Origin: Sinonovacula constricta
Lineage: Eukaryota; Mollusca; Bivalvia; Cardiida; Solecurtidae
Direction: 5' to 3'
Assembly (NCBI GenBank): GCA_007844125.1
Contig: CM017561.1
Span: forward strand, 22,865,260 to 22,929,259
DNA length: 64,000 nucleotides
Under the pieces are notes generated by a model, which made no database searches, had not been told where the DNA came from, and was given only the letters and a program-made list of their open reading frames with translations. This document shows, one piece after another, positions 1 to 11,742 of the stretch. The position numbers and the translations under genes were made by a program. Position 1 is the first letter of the stretch, and every line of letters starts with the position of its first letter.

Positions 1-299
1 GAAACACAGTGGCTGAAAGGTAATATTATTAAACAAAATTTGCAGAAACTAAAAATAATATACGCTCATTGAAATGGTACTCCTATATTGATTTTAACGC
101 ATATTCCGGTTGAACACATTACAAAACACTTGATTTTTCTGGAGAATGATGTTTTTTGTAGCTAATAGAATAAGAAGCTGCTTGAAGATTTGAAATACAC
201 GATTTGAAGCACGATATAGAACCTTTAAAATATTTATAATCGTTTCTATATTAGTATTGCATTTGGATACATTGGAATACATTCTGTGCATAATATTAA

Positions 300-390
300 C
301 AGGACCACCAGTGACCGAGCGGTAAGAGTCGTCGACCTATAACTTCTAAGACCTTATCGCGTGCTATGCACCAACCTCGACAGCTAAGAC
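300..390 (+). repeat. tRNA-like fragment, possible SINE head
   Basis: The segment has an A-box-like stretch (GTGACCGAGCGGTAAGAG) of the type found in Leu/Ser tRNAs and tRNA-derived SINEs. A convincing B box and a full cloverleaf are missing, so it is not a functional tRNA. Confidence 0.25.
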
Positions 391-464
391 AGCTTTTGTA
401 ATGAGAACAACATGTTTTCACTTCTTAGAGGCATGTGTTGTGTTAAAAAACTTGTATTATTTAA

Positions 465-870
465 GTGTTAAAACTTCAGTTGAGTCAAGATAGCATGGAT
501 CCCATTCATGGAGACTATGCGTACATCCTTTCCCCTAAATCGACGGTAGCAAAACCGTTAACACCAGCAATAGTCTTCAAGGAGAAAACAAATGTGACAC
601 AAGAACTCGCACTTGTTTCTTGTTCTTCATGTTCTTTGGGTGTCTCTGTCCAGAACGTTGACGTACCTGACAACGTCTCCATCTCTCGCGATACTGAAGA
701 TCTGCACAGCAAGTACTCTATTGTTATACTTTACAGAAACATTCTGTAAAACATTCATTGCGTTAGACGAAACCCAGCTAAAAGTGATGAAGGAATATCA
801 TCACAAAAAACCTAGTAAGAATCATAGAAGCGAGAAAATTTCGTTACCTAAAGCATTCTTTGACTGCTAG
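465..870 (+). other. Higher-GC open segment; possible exon, unrecognised
   Basis: Bases 480-720 are less AT-rich than their surroundings and are open on the + strand. The translation has a start-like Met at 495 and includes KSTVAKPLTPAIVFKEKTNV. It is also open on the - strand. A CTTCAG acceptor-like site (about 474-479) precedes it and a GT (710) follows. No domain is recognised. It could be a small exon or chance, and I lean towards chance. Confidence 0.12.
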
Positions 871-1624
871 ACTCTCAGATATCAATTAAAGAATTTTTAC
901 TTACATAACGCGACATGTATTATATCATTTTAGCACAGTTTTTGAGTCCTGTTCTTCCTCTATTTGATTAACCACTGGCTATTGACACCCCTTTTGCATC
1001 AACAGTTTCTTCTTACGTTTAAACATAATATTATTTACATCCAGTGAGGAGCCTTTTATGACTGCTACGGGCATGACATTTCTAGTATCACACGATCTAA
1101 CCACTCAGTCAAACGACTTGCTCCGTCAGGTGCAACAAAACAGAATCCTAAAGGTATGTCCTACACGTAATTAAACCTAACGTCGGGAAGACGTAGCTCT
1201 TACCCGCTGTCGCATTGGACTTACTAGATTAAGGTTACTGGATAGTGACAAATTTGTTAGTTGCAATCACTCTAAAAAGTTGAGTATAGTTTATACATGA
1301 GCTGTAGATTATAAAAAAAACAACAAAAAATCAGTGGGTTACCTTCGAAATAATCATTTTATTGCCTCATGTGTATGGTTGATGTAAACAAGCAATGTTG
1401 TCATTTTTAGACATTAACTTTATTATATCATATCAACTATATTTTTGTGAAAAAAGGTAAACAAGCCTATATGGCAGTTTCTAACATTCAGCACAAATAA
1501 AACTTTCATTTTAAACCAAACAAGGCTATCCCTGAAGTGATAATTACAAAAATATCTCATAATAAATAAAAAATAAAATAATTAATTAAACTTAACAAAT
1601 ATAGCAAAACTATCAGAAAGTACT

Positions 1625-2095
1625 TAATTAAGATGCAGAGTTCTTTAAACTTCACATATAGATAGAACTTTTTGTTCTGGTTAAAGTAAATACAAAAACT
1701 GTATGTGTTACCATGCAAACTGAAGAGCTATGGCTTGTCAAATATTAAAAAATAATATTTTTACTTAAAAATATGCATAAAATATCACCTATTTTTTATT
1801 TGAGATGCAGTAGTCTTTAAACTTTACACATAGATAGAAATCATTTTGGTGTACATATAAAACACAAAAAAGGTAGATTTTACCTTGTAAAATTTAAGAA
1901 TTCGAGCTTATAATATGTAAAAAATACAATTTAAAAAAAGAGTAAAGTAGCACTCATATTTTCCTTTTAATGCACCGGTCTGTACACTTAACATATAGGT
2001 AGAACACATTTTGCTGAATAAATCAACAACAAAAAAGGTAGATTTTTTTGTAAAAATTAGGATGAAAGCTAGTCAAATATAAAGAATCTATATAT
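1625..2095. repeat. Tandem repeat, period about 170 bp, three diverged units
   Basis: Similar blocks begin near 1630 (AGATGCAGAGTTCTTTAAAC), 1803 (AGATGCAGTAGTCTTTAAAC) and 1969 (ATGCACCGGTCTGTACACTT). Each is followed by an A/T-rich tail containing an ACATATAGATAGAA-like segment and AACAAAAAAGGTAGATTTT. The repeat lies inside the TTAA-bounded element and is the kind of internal array often seen in non-autonomous transposons. Confidence 0.5.
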
Positions 2096-2297
2096 ATATA
2101 TTTTTTGCAACAAACTAAACACACAAATTGGTATAGGTTTTGGATTTAGTTGCAAAAGTCTCAATACAGTACAGAGAAAATAACAATTATCATTATATGA
2201 TACAGTTCTTCCCAAAACCAGATTCATGCAAATCTACAAACAAGAAAAGTGGCAGAGCCACTATAGGATACCCCCGTGTCCTATTGGACAGAGTGGA

Positions 2298-2485
2298 GGG
2301 GGGGGGGGGGGGTGGTAAGGACCAGACAGCCTGACAGACGGATCAGAGAATGATAATATTTTTCATGCATATCTGCAAATAGTGTCAAACATTTGTCTTA
2401 AGTTTCATTAAAATCCTTTGAGTGGTGTAGGAGAAGTTAACCTAAAAACGAATGTGGACAGTAAAGGGTGTGGGGGGGGGGGGGG
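2298..2485 (+). repeat. Two poly-G tracts (G15 and G14), each followed by a CAGACAG/GACAGACGGAT block
   Basis: G15 occupies 2298-2312 and G14 occupies 2472-2485. Both are followed within about 15-30 bases by ACTGACAGACGGAT or a close variant, so they belong to a ~175-bp unit repeated twice. Such runs could form G-quadruplexes. A third run, G12, is at 10354-10365 in unrelated context. Confidence 0.65.
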
Positions 2486-2739
2486 TCAGACAGACTGACA
2501 GACGGATCTGAAAATAACTATATTTCAACATGCACATCTGCATAAAGTGGCTTTGTTTGTGGGGGTAAAATTAAACTGTACTCTGGGCTCATAAATAATG
2601 AACAAATTTCTTCAATTACATGGATGACAAGAATGTTTTTACATTTTCAATAATTTGAGGTGCAGCACAACGCCGTGACAAATCTGCGCGATCGTCTGCG
2701 CAGACGCTCCAAATTTGTCACTATCTAGTAACCTTAACT

Positions 2740-3984
2740 CATTCATATCTTTTAAAAAGAGAAGTTCAGCCTGAATGTGTTCCTTGCCAGGAATCACTGA
2801 CAGTCAACCATATTTTATTACAGTGCATCGACAAAGACCATGTTCGGTCGAAGTAGTTTAATGTCAATAACATGTACGAACTGATTAGGAATCTAAACTT
2901 GTTTGCTTCTTGAACGGGATTAATATTCTTAAAAAAGTTATAAATCTTTAAACCGTTTATTTAGCAACCATTATACATTTTAGACCGTTTTCTTTATAAC
3001 TTGTTTTAAATTATAGATGACATTATTTATTTCAAAAGATATTTTTTGTTATTTTTCTCACTAATGTTTCATGCTAACTTGTTATAAGAGCTTTCAGTAT
3101 CCATACCTAATTACACTAGTCCCTCGCCCTCAGATGAAGCGACTGTCTTTTGTTCATCAACTTCGTCTCCAATTCACTATCAGCATTGTCTTTCCTAACA
3201 CCGAATCACCAAGATAGTGTTCGAAATTATCAAACCATGAACGTGCAGCCTTGTCAATTTAAAATATTTGCTGATGAATTTTATTGATTCATTGTTATTT
3301 TGTACGCAAACAATTTCTGATCTTTTAAAAATGAAAAAGAAATAATGCCATTAGGTTTTAGTTTAACAATTCAAAAGGCAAAGGCATCATTAAAGTAGGT
3401 ATAAAACACGCGGTTTTGGTTAATGGTAAACTTAACGGAATGCCACTATGAATTCGTACAGAAACAATAAACTGTATACCCAGTTATATATTTCCTCTGT
3501 TTTAAAAGCTAATTAATTTATACTTATTTTCTTCATTCGATTTATATAATGCAGACACAGTTTCATTTCCATCTAGTTTATCGGATTTTTAAAAACTTAC
3601 AATGTTAATCTTTAATTATAACTGTTGAGATAAAATTCCTAAGACAAAATAGTCAAAGGAGAAAATGCAGTTGAACGAATCTCATTTTGATATGACTATT
3701 GGATTATTCATAAAAGCTTGTTACAGCAGTTGACATATTTCATCAAATCAGATAAAGATATTATGCATAAAATTATTTATTACGCTGATTATCTAGATTA
3801 TCCGCTGCGAGGAATTATAATCATGTTATTTCCGGATATAACTACAAACTACGTGCATAAAGTTCCCCATTTGTTACCACAATGTCACTGCTATAAGTTA
3901 AAAAGTTATATTTAAGCCACATGCAATCAATTTTGTACGCTAGAGCAGTATGTAGGTACCAAATAAAGAAGATTATCAAAAATA
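2740..3984. other. AT-rich DNA without recognisable features
   Basis: I see no coding, RNA or repeat feature here. The open frame at 3718-3915 is short, lacks codon structure and resembles nothing known to me. Confidence 0.5.
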
Positions 3985-4416
3985 ATACTATATGACAATG
4001 TCCTTTGAGCATTGCCACATATACCACACTTTGAAAATGCATTTGACAAAGATATCCACATGCAAGGGAAATGTCAAATTAAGAACAAATCTGTAATGTG
4101 TTATTTAACAAAACGAGTAAAGCTGCAATGGAACGGTCAGTCGGCAATATGGACCGAGTGGGGTGCTTAAACCCGTTTTACAGAGCTTTTACCTCGCACT
4201 TTCTGGTGGGTTTCTCAAATGCAAGCAATGAATAGAAAATCGTCATATTTGAATAAAATGTCCAAGTGCTTACATTTTCTTTGATAAGTTATGACGAAAG
4301 TATTGATGTCATAGAAAAATAATATACACAAAGTGCTTAGAAGAAAGAGTATTTTTATGATGAGAAAAACTACATAAAAATTGTTGATTGTAAATAAAAA
4401 TTAACTTTTTGAAAAT
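3985..4416 (+). repeat. R1 repeat, near-complete copy
   Basis: This is one of the two longest R1 copies; the other is at 46366-46799. In order: a head (about 3985-4125) containing a CCT.TGAGCATTGC segment and AACAAATCTGTAATG; the core (about 4125-4200: GGAACGGTCAGTCGGCAAT, GGGTGCTTAAACC, CCTCGCACTT); and a tail (TTTCTCAAATGCAAGCAATG, GACAAGTTATGACGAAAGTA-like, ending AAATTAACTTTTTGAA). No ORF. The core is shared with the ends of the Naiad copies in this window, which suggests a pseudo-LTR or solo end of a related Penelope-like element. Confidence 0.7.
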
Positions 4417-6039
4417 GTGCAAACACATGCCGTGATAATTTTGCCGTATTTTCCCCAACATTATGCCAACAGATCACGGAATGGCACGCCAGAAACGGAT
4501 AGTATAGAGCTGCGGCCCAGCTTCTAGGGAGACGTGAATTGATTGTGTCTTGCTTGTTGTGGTATTTAGATACTTACTATCCATATGTATATGGTATTGA
4601 AACATATTTAAATTATTTGGTGAAAATGCCTGCAGAAGGATAAACGAATCATGCTAAAAATATTTTTATTTCTATTCATTACGTACCTGCCATGTAAACA
4701 CTGTTAATAAACGTCAGCAAATTACCTCTGTTAATATTCGTTGAATAATATCAATTTACTTTCATTTTGCATAAATGTAGATTTTTCTTGACCTCTCCTG
4801 TATACTTTTCCGACGCTGTATTGATTATATATATATATATTCTTAAATATTGTTCCGTTTAATTACAATTTAGTTGCTTGATATATTTCTGGTTTCTAAG
4901 TTGCAGTGGTCGTGCCTCCACATCTTTCGCAATAAAATTAAACATGCCTGCTTGAGGAAAATGGGGGTAAAAATGAAATAATACATTTAACACTATATAA
5001 TATATCAACACACAACGACCCCATTGTTTCCTAGCCCCGCATTCCTACGTTGCTTTGCGAAGCTCCAGTCTTAGCCCATCTGTACGGTGTGTTCAGAAAC
5101 TGTCTTAGTTACCACCGCCGAGTTGACGGTGGGACTTCGTGGGCTGCAATGTCGGACGCTGTATTCACCAATGCTTTACTGTCAGATAACTTCAGACGGG
5201 TTATGTTCAAGATGTGTAAACAAGATTCAAAATAAATATTTTTTATACAGCATTACACTGTATTACTGGATTTAAAGACATACAAGAGGAAGTCTTTATA
5301 GACATTTTTACCAACGCTTACCTGACAAATAAAGTTTTCTTCGGATGATAACAAGCCATTTTTTATTTCGTAATTAGCACGATAAAATAATATGCCAAAG
5401 AAACCGGAAATAAACCCCAATAATTTAAACGTTTTTACCTTTCTTTTTTGCTTTTTGTTTTGATATGTAAATACCATTTGAATAAAAATGCACAGAACCT
5501 TTTGCAGATAATGCTTTTCCTGACACAAATTATAAAATAACCTCATATTAACTAAAGTTATTACAAACTATAACTTACACGAGCGGCTGTAATTTTTCCA
5601 GGACAAATCCTAATCGCAAAGTAAGGATTACGTCTTTTTTGTTAAAACGTTATATTTCAAATATACTTTCGTGGGCAATATTGTTGCTTGTTAGAAGAGT
5701 TGTTTTTATTCTTGCATAATATAAATTAGATAAAGTAAATACGCCCACTTTTCCTTAAAGAAATGCAATTCATTAGCTGAAGAACCAATATTCAGGCATC
5801 AGCATTCTGTAATTACGTAATACAAATTCTGCAATTATGAGCCATATACTAATTGCGTTGTTTCAAGTATTTTTTTTCTCGAAACCTTTGCTTAATGAAG
5901 AAGTTTTTTGTTATTTAATCAATGTTAAATAACAGAACTTATAAATTCTGAACAGCACACGTAATTTACTTATTTCATTTTTTCCGACTCAAACCGAAGA
6001 TAAAAAGGCATACTATGCCATTGTAAACAAACCTAAACC
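4417..6039. other. AT-rich DNA without recognisable genes
   Basis: Short open frames at 5050-5275 (+) and 5253-5546 (-) show no domain, signal peptide or codon bias. Part of 5050-5170 is less AT-rich, but nothing is recognisable. Confidence 0.45.
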
Positions 6040-6125
6040 GGTTTGACTAAAAGGCATCTCGAAGTGCCATGAAGCATCTCGAGGCGTCGAAAAGCGTCTC
6101 GAGGCGTCCCGAAGCGTCTCGATGT
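6040..6125 (+). repeat. Short tandem array of AAGCGTCTCGAGGCGTC-like units
   Basis: GCATCTCGA and GCGTCTCGA units recur about every 12-18 bases (roughly five copies), GC- and CpG-rich in an AT-rich setting. Related AAAGCGTCTCCAAGCG motifs reappear at 6415-6450 inside the next array. Confidence 0.6.
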
Positions 6126-6139
6126 TATATATCTATTAA

Positions 6140-6690
6140 AATGGCTTAAAAAGAAGACAAAGTGGAACTGTTTGGGTGTAGATAATATAATAATTTAGTA
6201 TTTGTGATAAGAAAAATGAATAAAAATAATGTTTTTGTAATGATTTTTCCAGATTCGGGTCCCACTAAAAAGCGTAAATTAATGATTAAACAGTCGAAAT
6301 TACCGCAAGGAGGAACTGTGTGAGTGTAAATAATGTAATAATGTAATATTTGTGATAAGAGAAATGAGTCAAAATGATATTTTTGTAAAGATTATGTGGG
6401 ATTCGACCCGGCTTAAAGCGTCTCCAAGCGTATCGCAGCGTCGCAGTGTGAAATATCTATAATTATTGATTTAAAAGTCAAAATTAACAAAAGGAAGAAC
6501 TGTGTGAATGTAAATAATGAAACAATGTAGTATTTGTGATAAGAGAAATGTGTCAAACTGATGTTACTGTAACGATTATGCAGGATTCGGGTCTTACTAA
6601 AAGCGTAGAGTATCTTTGTTTAACATCTATTATTAATGATTTAAAAGTCACAATTAATACAAGGAGGAACTGTGTGAGCTATTGCCCGAG
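6140..6690 (+). repeat. Tandem repeat, period about 150-185 bp, three to four units
   Basis: Each unit contains GAGGAACTGTGTGAGTGTAA (variants near 6160, 6310, 6495 and 6668), then AATGTA.TATTTGTGATAAGA, then a GATTCGGGTC-like block. Units differ by substitutions and small indels. The array runs into an AT microsatellite at 6715. Confidence 0.65.
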
Positions 6691-6714
6691 GCTAAACAAT
6701 GATATTTCACGACA

Positions 6715-6748
<34 letters not shown>

Positions 6749-6801
6749 ATATCTTTAATATACATACATTTATATAATATATATACATCTCTTTAATCTT
6801 T

Positions 6802-6897
<96 letters not shown>

Positions 6898-6898
6898 A
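6715..6898. repeat. (AT)n microsatellite, interrupted
   Basis: Near-uninterrupted TA dinucleotides from about 6800 to 6896, preceded by an imperfect TA/CAT-rich stretch. Confidence 0.95.
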
Positions 6899-6899
6899 C

Positions 6900-8169
6900 C
6901 TGTTGGCTGATATTGATTGGTCAGCATCAACTTGTTCTGTTTTGCATTTGTACCTTACAATACCACCATGAGGAAGATAATGGCCACAGCAGACAAATTA
7001 CATAATTTCCCGTTCATTGGACGTTATTCCTTTCGTGCTTGACAATAAAGAAGTATCATTATTGGTGACTCCAAATGTATCAGAAAGATCTAAATGAACA
7101 TGACCGATGAAAAGTTTAACGTGAATTATTCTTCAGATTGTCAACTATAATTTATTACATTTTTGTTGATAAATGCATAATTATAGAAATAAGAAATCAA
7201 CTGGAGTAAATTTTTATAAGACAAATAGTCAGCTTCTGCACCTCGTGTTCCAAAACCTTTATGATGATCTAGCCTTCATTTGACTGAGCAAGTACAGAGT
7301 GAAGCAGATAAGAGTGGTGGTGATGTAATCGAGTTCAATTGCCACAAGATAGTATGGAGTATTTGAAATGGAAAATGAATATTTGTACTATATGCGAAAT
7401 TCCAAATCAGTATGACCGACGACACAGGAAATAATTCGTTGAAGCTAGTTTGTCAATTTATTTGACTGTGCATTGTATTAAAATACCTACTTCATTTAAA
7501 TAAGATCACTTGTATGTTGGGTCTCTTAGAGTGAACTGCTTCCATATTTATTTTTAGAAATTACCATAAACGCTTATTTATTGGGCAATATTTTCTTGAC
7601 CGTGACCCACCTATTCTAAAGTATCATGGTTTGTCCATTAACTGTAGTATTATATTACCTAATTTTAAATTATTTATTAGTTTAAAGCAGTAAGTACAGG
7701 TAAATTGTTTTACATATGTAGATGGAAATATTCAAGCTAGAAAATACGCTAACCCGTTATAAGTTTTCCAATTATAATTATATTCCTTGTGACATTATTA
7801 AAAATTACATTCCAAATATTATATTTCAAAATAATATATGGTCCCAAGTTCTAATAATGAATATTAAACATATCATACATTTGAAACTGCACTAGACGAA
7901 TGCATACACACGATAATTTACAGTAATAGAAACAAAAACACATGCACGAGACATTGCACAAATTGTCAAAGTATTATGCACTGACCTGAGTGTTCAGTAA
8001 CTGTTCAAGTTTCAAACATGCATGGTTATAAACAAGTCCACGGTATTTATATAAATATTCATTTATTCGTATTTTGTCGATTGTTGCTTGGGTGTAATAC
8101 TTGGGAACATCATTCTTTCCAGGTATGTGAGATGAAACCTCTGGACCTGTCAATCTTCATTAACATATT
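6900..8169. other. AT-rich DNA without recognisable features
   Basis: I found no gene, RNA or clear repeat. The open frame at 8018-8299 overlaps the R1 remnant and looks non-coding. Confidence 0.45.
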
Positions 8170-8400
8170 CAGGATTACATTGATTGTATATGTCTTGAAT
8201 GATCATATATGTCTTATGCCATTGCAACATATTCCAAAAAAGGCACAGGACAAAGTATTCACATGCAGGCCAAACTCAAAAGTAACAACAAATCTGTGAT
8301 GAGTCATTTAACAAGAAGACCAAACCCGACAGTTACCGCCTTGGTCAGTCGGTAATATGGACAGCTTAAACCGTTTTAGGGTTATCTTGTAGACTTTCAT
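8170..8400 (+). repeat. R1 repeat, partial copy
   Basis: The copy contains the head motifs GCCATTGCAACATATTCC, AGTAACAAC and AATCTGTGATGAGTCATTTA, then CCGACAGTTACCGCCTTGG and a shortened core. The tail is missing. Confidence 0.65.
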
Positions 8401-11333
8401 CTCTTATCTCTTTTGTATATAAGGTACGCACACAAAGAACACGTGCAAATTGTTTGATTGAGTTAACGTGATCAATATAAATGATCAGCTTACGTCTGAC
8501 ATTTGTTCGTCAAATGTAGTAACCAAAATATTCTATCACTTCCAGTTAAAGAACAAATTTATGAGCGCCAGTGACATAAACTTCTCTTGTCATAAGTCTT
8601 GGGTGCCATTCAGACTAATTGCTTTTGCATGTGACACTAAACATCCTGTCTAATGTCAAGTCATCTGTGTCAAACACAGTAACTTTCAACATTCTACCGC
8701 TCCAACATAGAAAATGCCACCACCGCTGCCGGTCACCATTTGTCAAGCCAAAAATGTGTCGGAAGTAGGAAATATTTCTTAGCGGAGGGACCAGAAACTA
8801 CGACAACCACGACAACACCGCGATGAAGAGAATCCCTGACAAGCTCAGTCATCTAGATGGAACTGTTTGAACCTTAAAGAGGTAAGACACGATAGCGGTA
8901 TTATTCACTGACAGTTACAGCACCTTATTCCTCGATTATTAAAGTCGGTGTCTGATAGGTTTGACCAAACACCCTTTTTCTTAAATAATCAGATTTTGTT
9001 TTGTTGAAAAATGCCATGCGAAATGACGTTTTTGATGCCTTAGGTCTGTATGAAAAGTATTACATACCATCATTATCACTATCACAAATATTATAATACC
9101 TATTTATAGCTATTTAAACGAAAAGTGCATTGTCAGTTCGCAAAGGTAAAGTTCTGAGAGCTTTGGCGGATTGTTTCAAGAATCGTACTTTCTAGTCATT
9201 CGGGTATTGTATTTACTAGAATAAAGCATGCTATTAGGCAGAAATTTGCACGAATTAACACAAAACGGGATACAACAGTGTTGCGCATATTAAGTATCCA
9301 TGATATTGGACAACGTATTTAAATATCATTGAAGGTTAGAAAGAAACAAATGAGGCACAGTGGTGCAACGTTACTGTGACCGGGCCAAATTCACGCAAGG
9401 CTATTGTCAAGCTTTTATTTCAGATTCACCAGAGGCTTTCACTGAGGTTCATTGTATTGACTTTTGAGTTCATTAAGGGATCTGTTTCTTTTCATTTGCC
9501 TCATAATGCGTCAATTTGCTAGCCTTTATTTCTCCCTAGTGTAACTTTTATTGTTACATTAACTTTACTTGAGAAATAATACTCTATTGTTGATAACAAA
9601 TGCAGACGAGAACTTTAGATCAATAGTAGCAAAAACCTGAATGCTTACGGCTTGTCTTTATTTTTGGAGTATTGAACATAATCCCCATTTTCTAAGTATA
9701 AGGTTTGGAGTGAAAAAAACACATCAACACAACAACATGTATTTCATGTATTTAAAGTCAAAAGGCCAACCATTAACATTTTGCATTTGCCCATTATATG
9801 CTGTAAATGAAAGCAATGCAGATTCTCTCTGTACGCCCGCAGACATACATGTACACAAACCAGCGAAGTATTTTCATTCCACTGTCGTTTTCTGTCTATT
9901 CTGCGCCGTTATCTGCAATACCGTGTTTTTTATTGTCAAAAAGAGGCATAGCTGCAAATTGTGGAACAGTTTACCGAATTACGGAGACTAACCGTACAAC
10001 CATATGTTATCCTCTACGTCAACTCACAGCGAATCCCAGATATATCATCTCTCATCTTCTACACCCATTTCCCTGCTTCCGTAAAACCACCACATCTCCA
10101 AAACAAATCTTCGTCAAAACAACGAAATTACTTTATTAAACTTTAGTCGAATGTCATTCTGATGCAAAATTAGGATCTTATCATTTGTTTTCTATAATAC
10201 AATTAGCTGAATTTGAAATGAATAAGAGGGAGTATTGATTTTAACGAAGAAGAAGCAAACTGTTATGTCATTTCTTACTAATACTGTATATTGTGCAGAA
10301 GCGACTTTGACTTCTGTACAGACAAATAATACAAAATATCTGTCTTTTTTGGTGGGGGGGGGGGGTAAATTTTTAGTGTTGATTGGCAACTGCTTTGCTT
10401 TTAAGCCCCGGAACTTATTGACCGGCGGTTGCTTAATAACTTCGGAGGGATTTCACCATTTAAACACAGTCCTTGAAATATAATGTCAAGGTAAATAAAC
10501 AAATTTCGAGGGAAAACAAACAACTACAAAACAAACAAAAGACTATTTTTAAATGATCTGCGTTTTGCGAATTGAACAACTTTACCTCTTACTTTCGAAG
10601 GGTTTATGCTTAATTGTCAATTATTTACATTTGAGATTGAAGGTATATGTTTCTTTTCGCACGACACATATCTGAAGTACAATAATGAAAATAATGAACA
10701 CAACGAATCTTTAAAAAGGAAGAGCCAATTAATAACGAAAATGCTATTAATTGTAATTTTAATATGCAAAAACATTATACTGACATTTTAGGATACGTTT
10801 AATTTCCGATAATAATAAAAAATCGGTAAAACGTGTTGACATGTTTATGTATAATTAAGGTTTCTGGTTGTTGATCATGATACAACGAAATAATTTGTTC
10901 ACTTGTTTTTCTTTTGTCGTTGTTGTTTTTAGTTTTTTAATTACAACTCAGGAACAGAGAGGTAATCTAGTCATTGTTGTCAAAGGAAGATTCCGATGGT
11001 TCTGACAAATGCCTAAGAAAAATCTATGCTAAACTACTTAGAGTAATTGTCTTTAATCCCTATTTGGTCATAGGTTGCAAATATGCTTTTAATTTTCAGT
11101 AGATTTATTAGAAAGCTTTAAGGTAGTGTAATGAACACCATAACGAATATCAAAATCAAGAATATTTTGTGTTGTATGCATTATGTATGCAATATTATGA
11201 CTAAGTCTAACTACAGATTTTTGGAGTAAAGGTAATCTATTATCCAATTAACACTCATTGAAAATTTAAAAGTAATTTCACCCTTTGTATTTTTATCGTT
11301 ACGGTTGTTTTGTTTATTGTACTTCGGAAATAA
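8401..11333. other. Gene-free stretch with a G12 run
   Basis: The only notable sequence is the G12 tract at 10354-10365. The 116-codon frame at 9641-9991 (+) has Cys-rich hydrophobic patches but no recognisable family, and it overlaps another equally unconvincing frame. Confidence 0.4.

Positions 11334-11742
<409 letters not shown>

Larger units (their letters stand above)
1229..2737. mobile_element. TTAA-bounded non-autonomous DNA element with terminal inverted repeats
   Basis: The left end reads TTAA then GGTTACTGGATAGTGACAAA (from 1233). The right end carries the reverse complement (2710-2733) followed by TTAA (2734-2737). The inverted repeats are about 24 bp with one mismatch. A TTAA duplication at both ends is the target-site signature of piggyBac-type transposons, but the termini do not start with the usual piggyBac CCC/CCY, so the superfamily is open. 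Inside are a ~170-bp tandem repeat and two poly-G tracts, and no transposase ORF. A second inverted pair (GTGACAAAT at 2675 and ATTTGTCAC at 2712) makes a GC-rich hairpin next to the right end. This is a non-autonomous, MITE-like element of about 1.5 kb. Confidence 0.6.

Noticed and set aside
300..390. Functional tRNA gene
   Set aside because: An A-box-like stretch is visible, but there is no complete cloverleaf or convincing B box.
9641..9991. 116-codon open frame, possible small membrane protein
   Set aside because: No codon bias, splice context or family. An overlapping frame is equally long, and this length is expected by chance.
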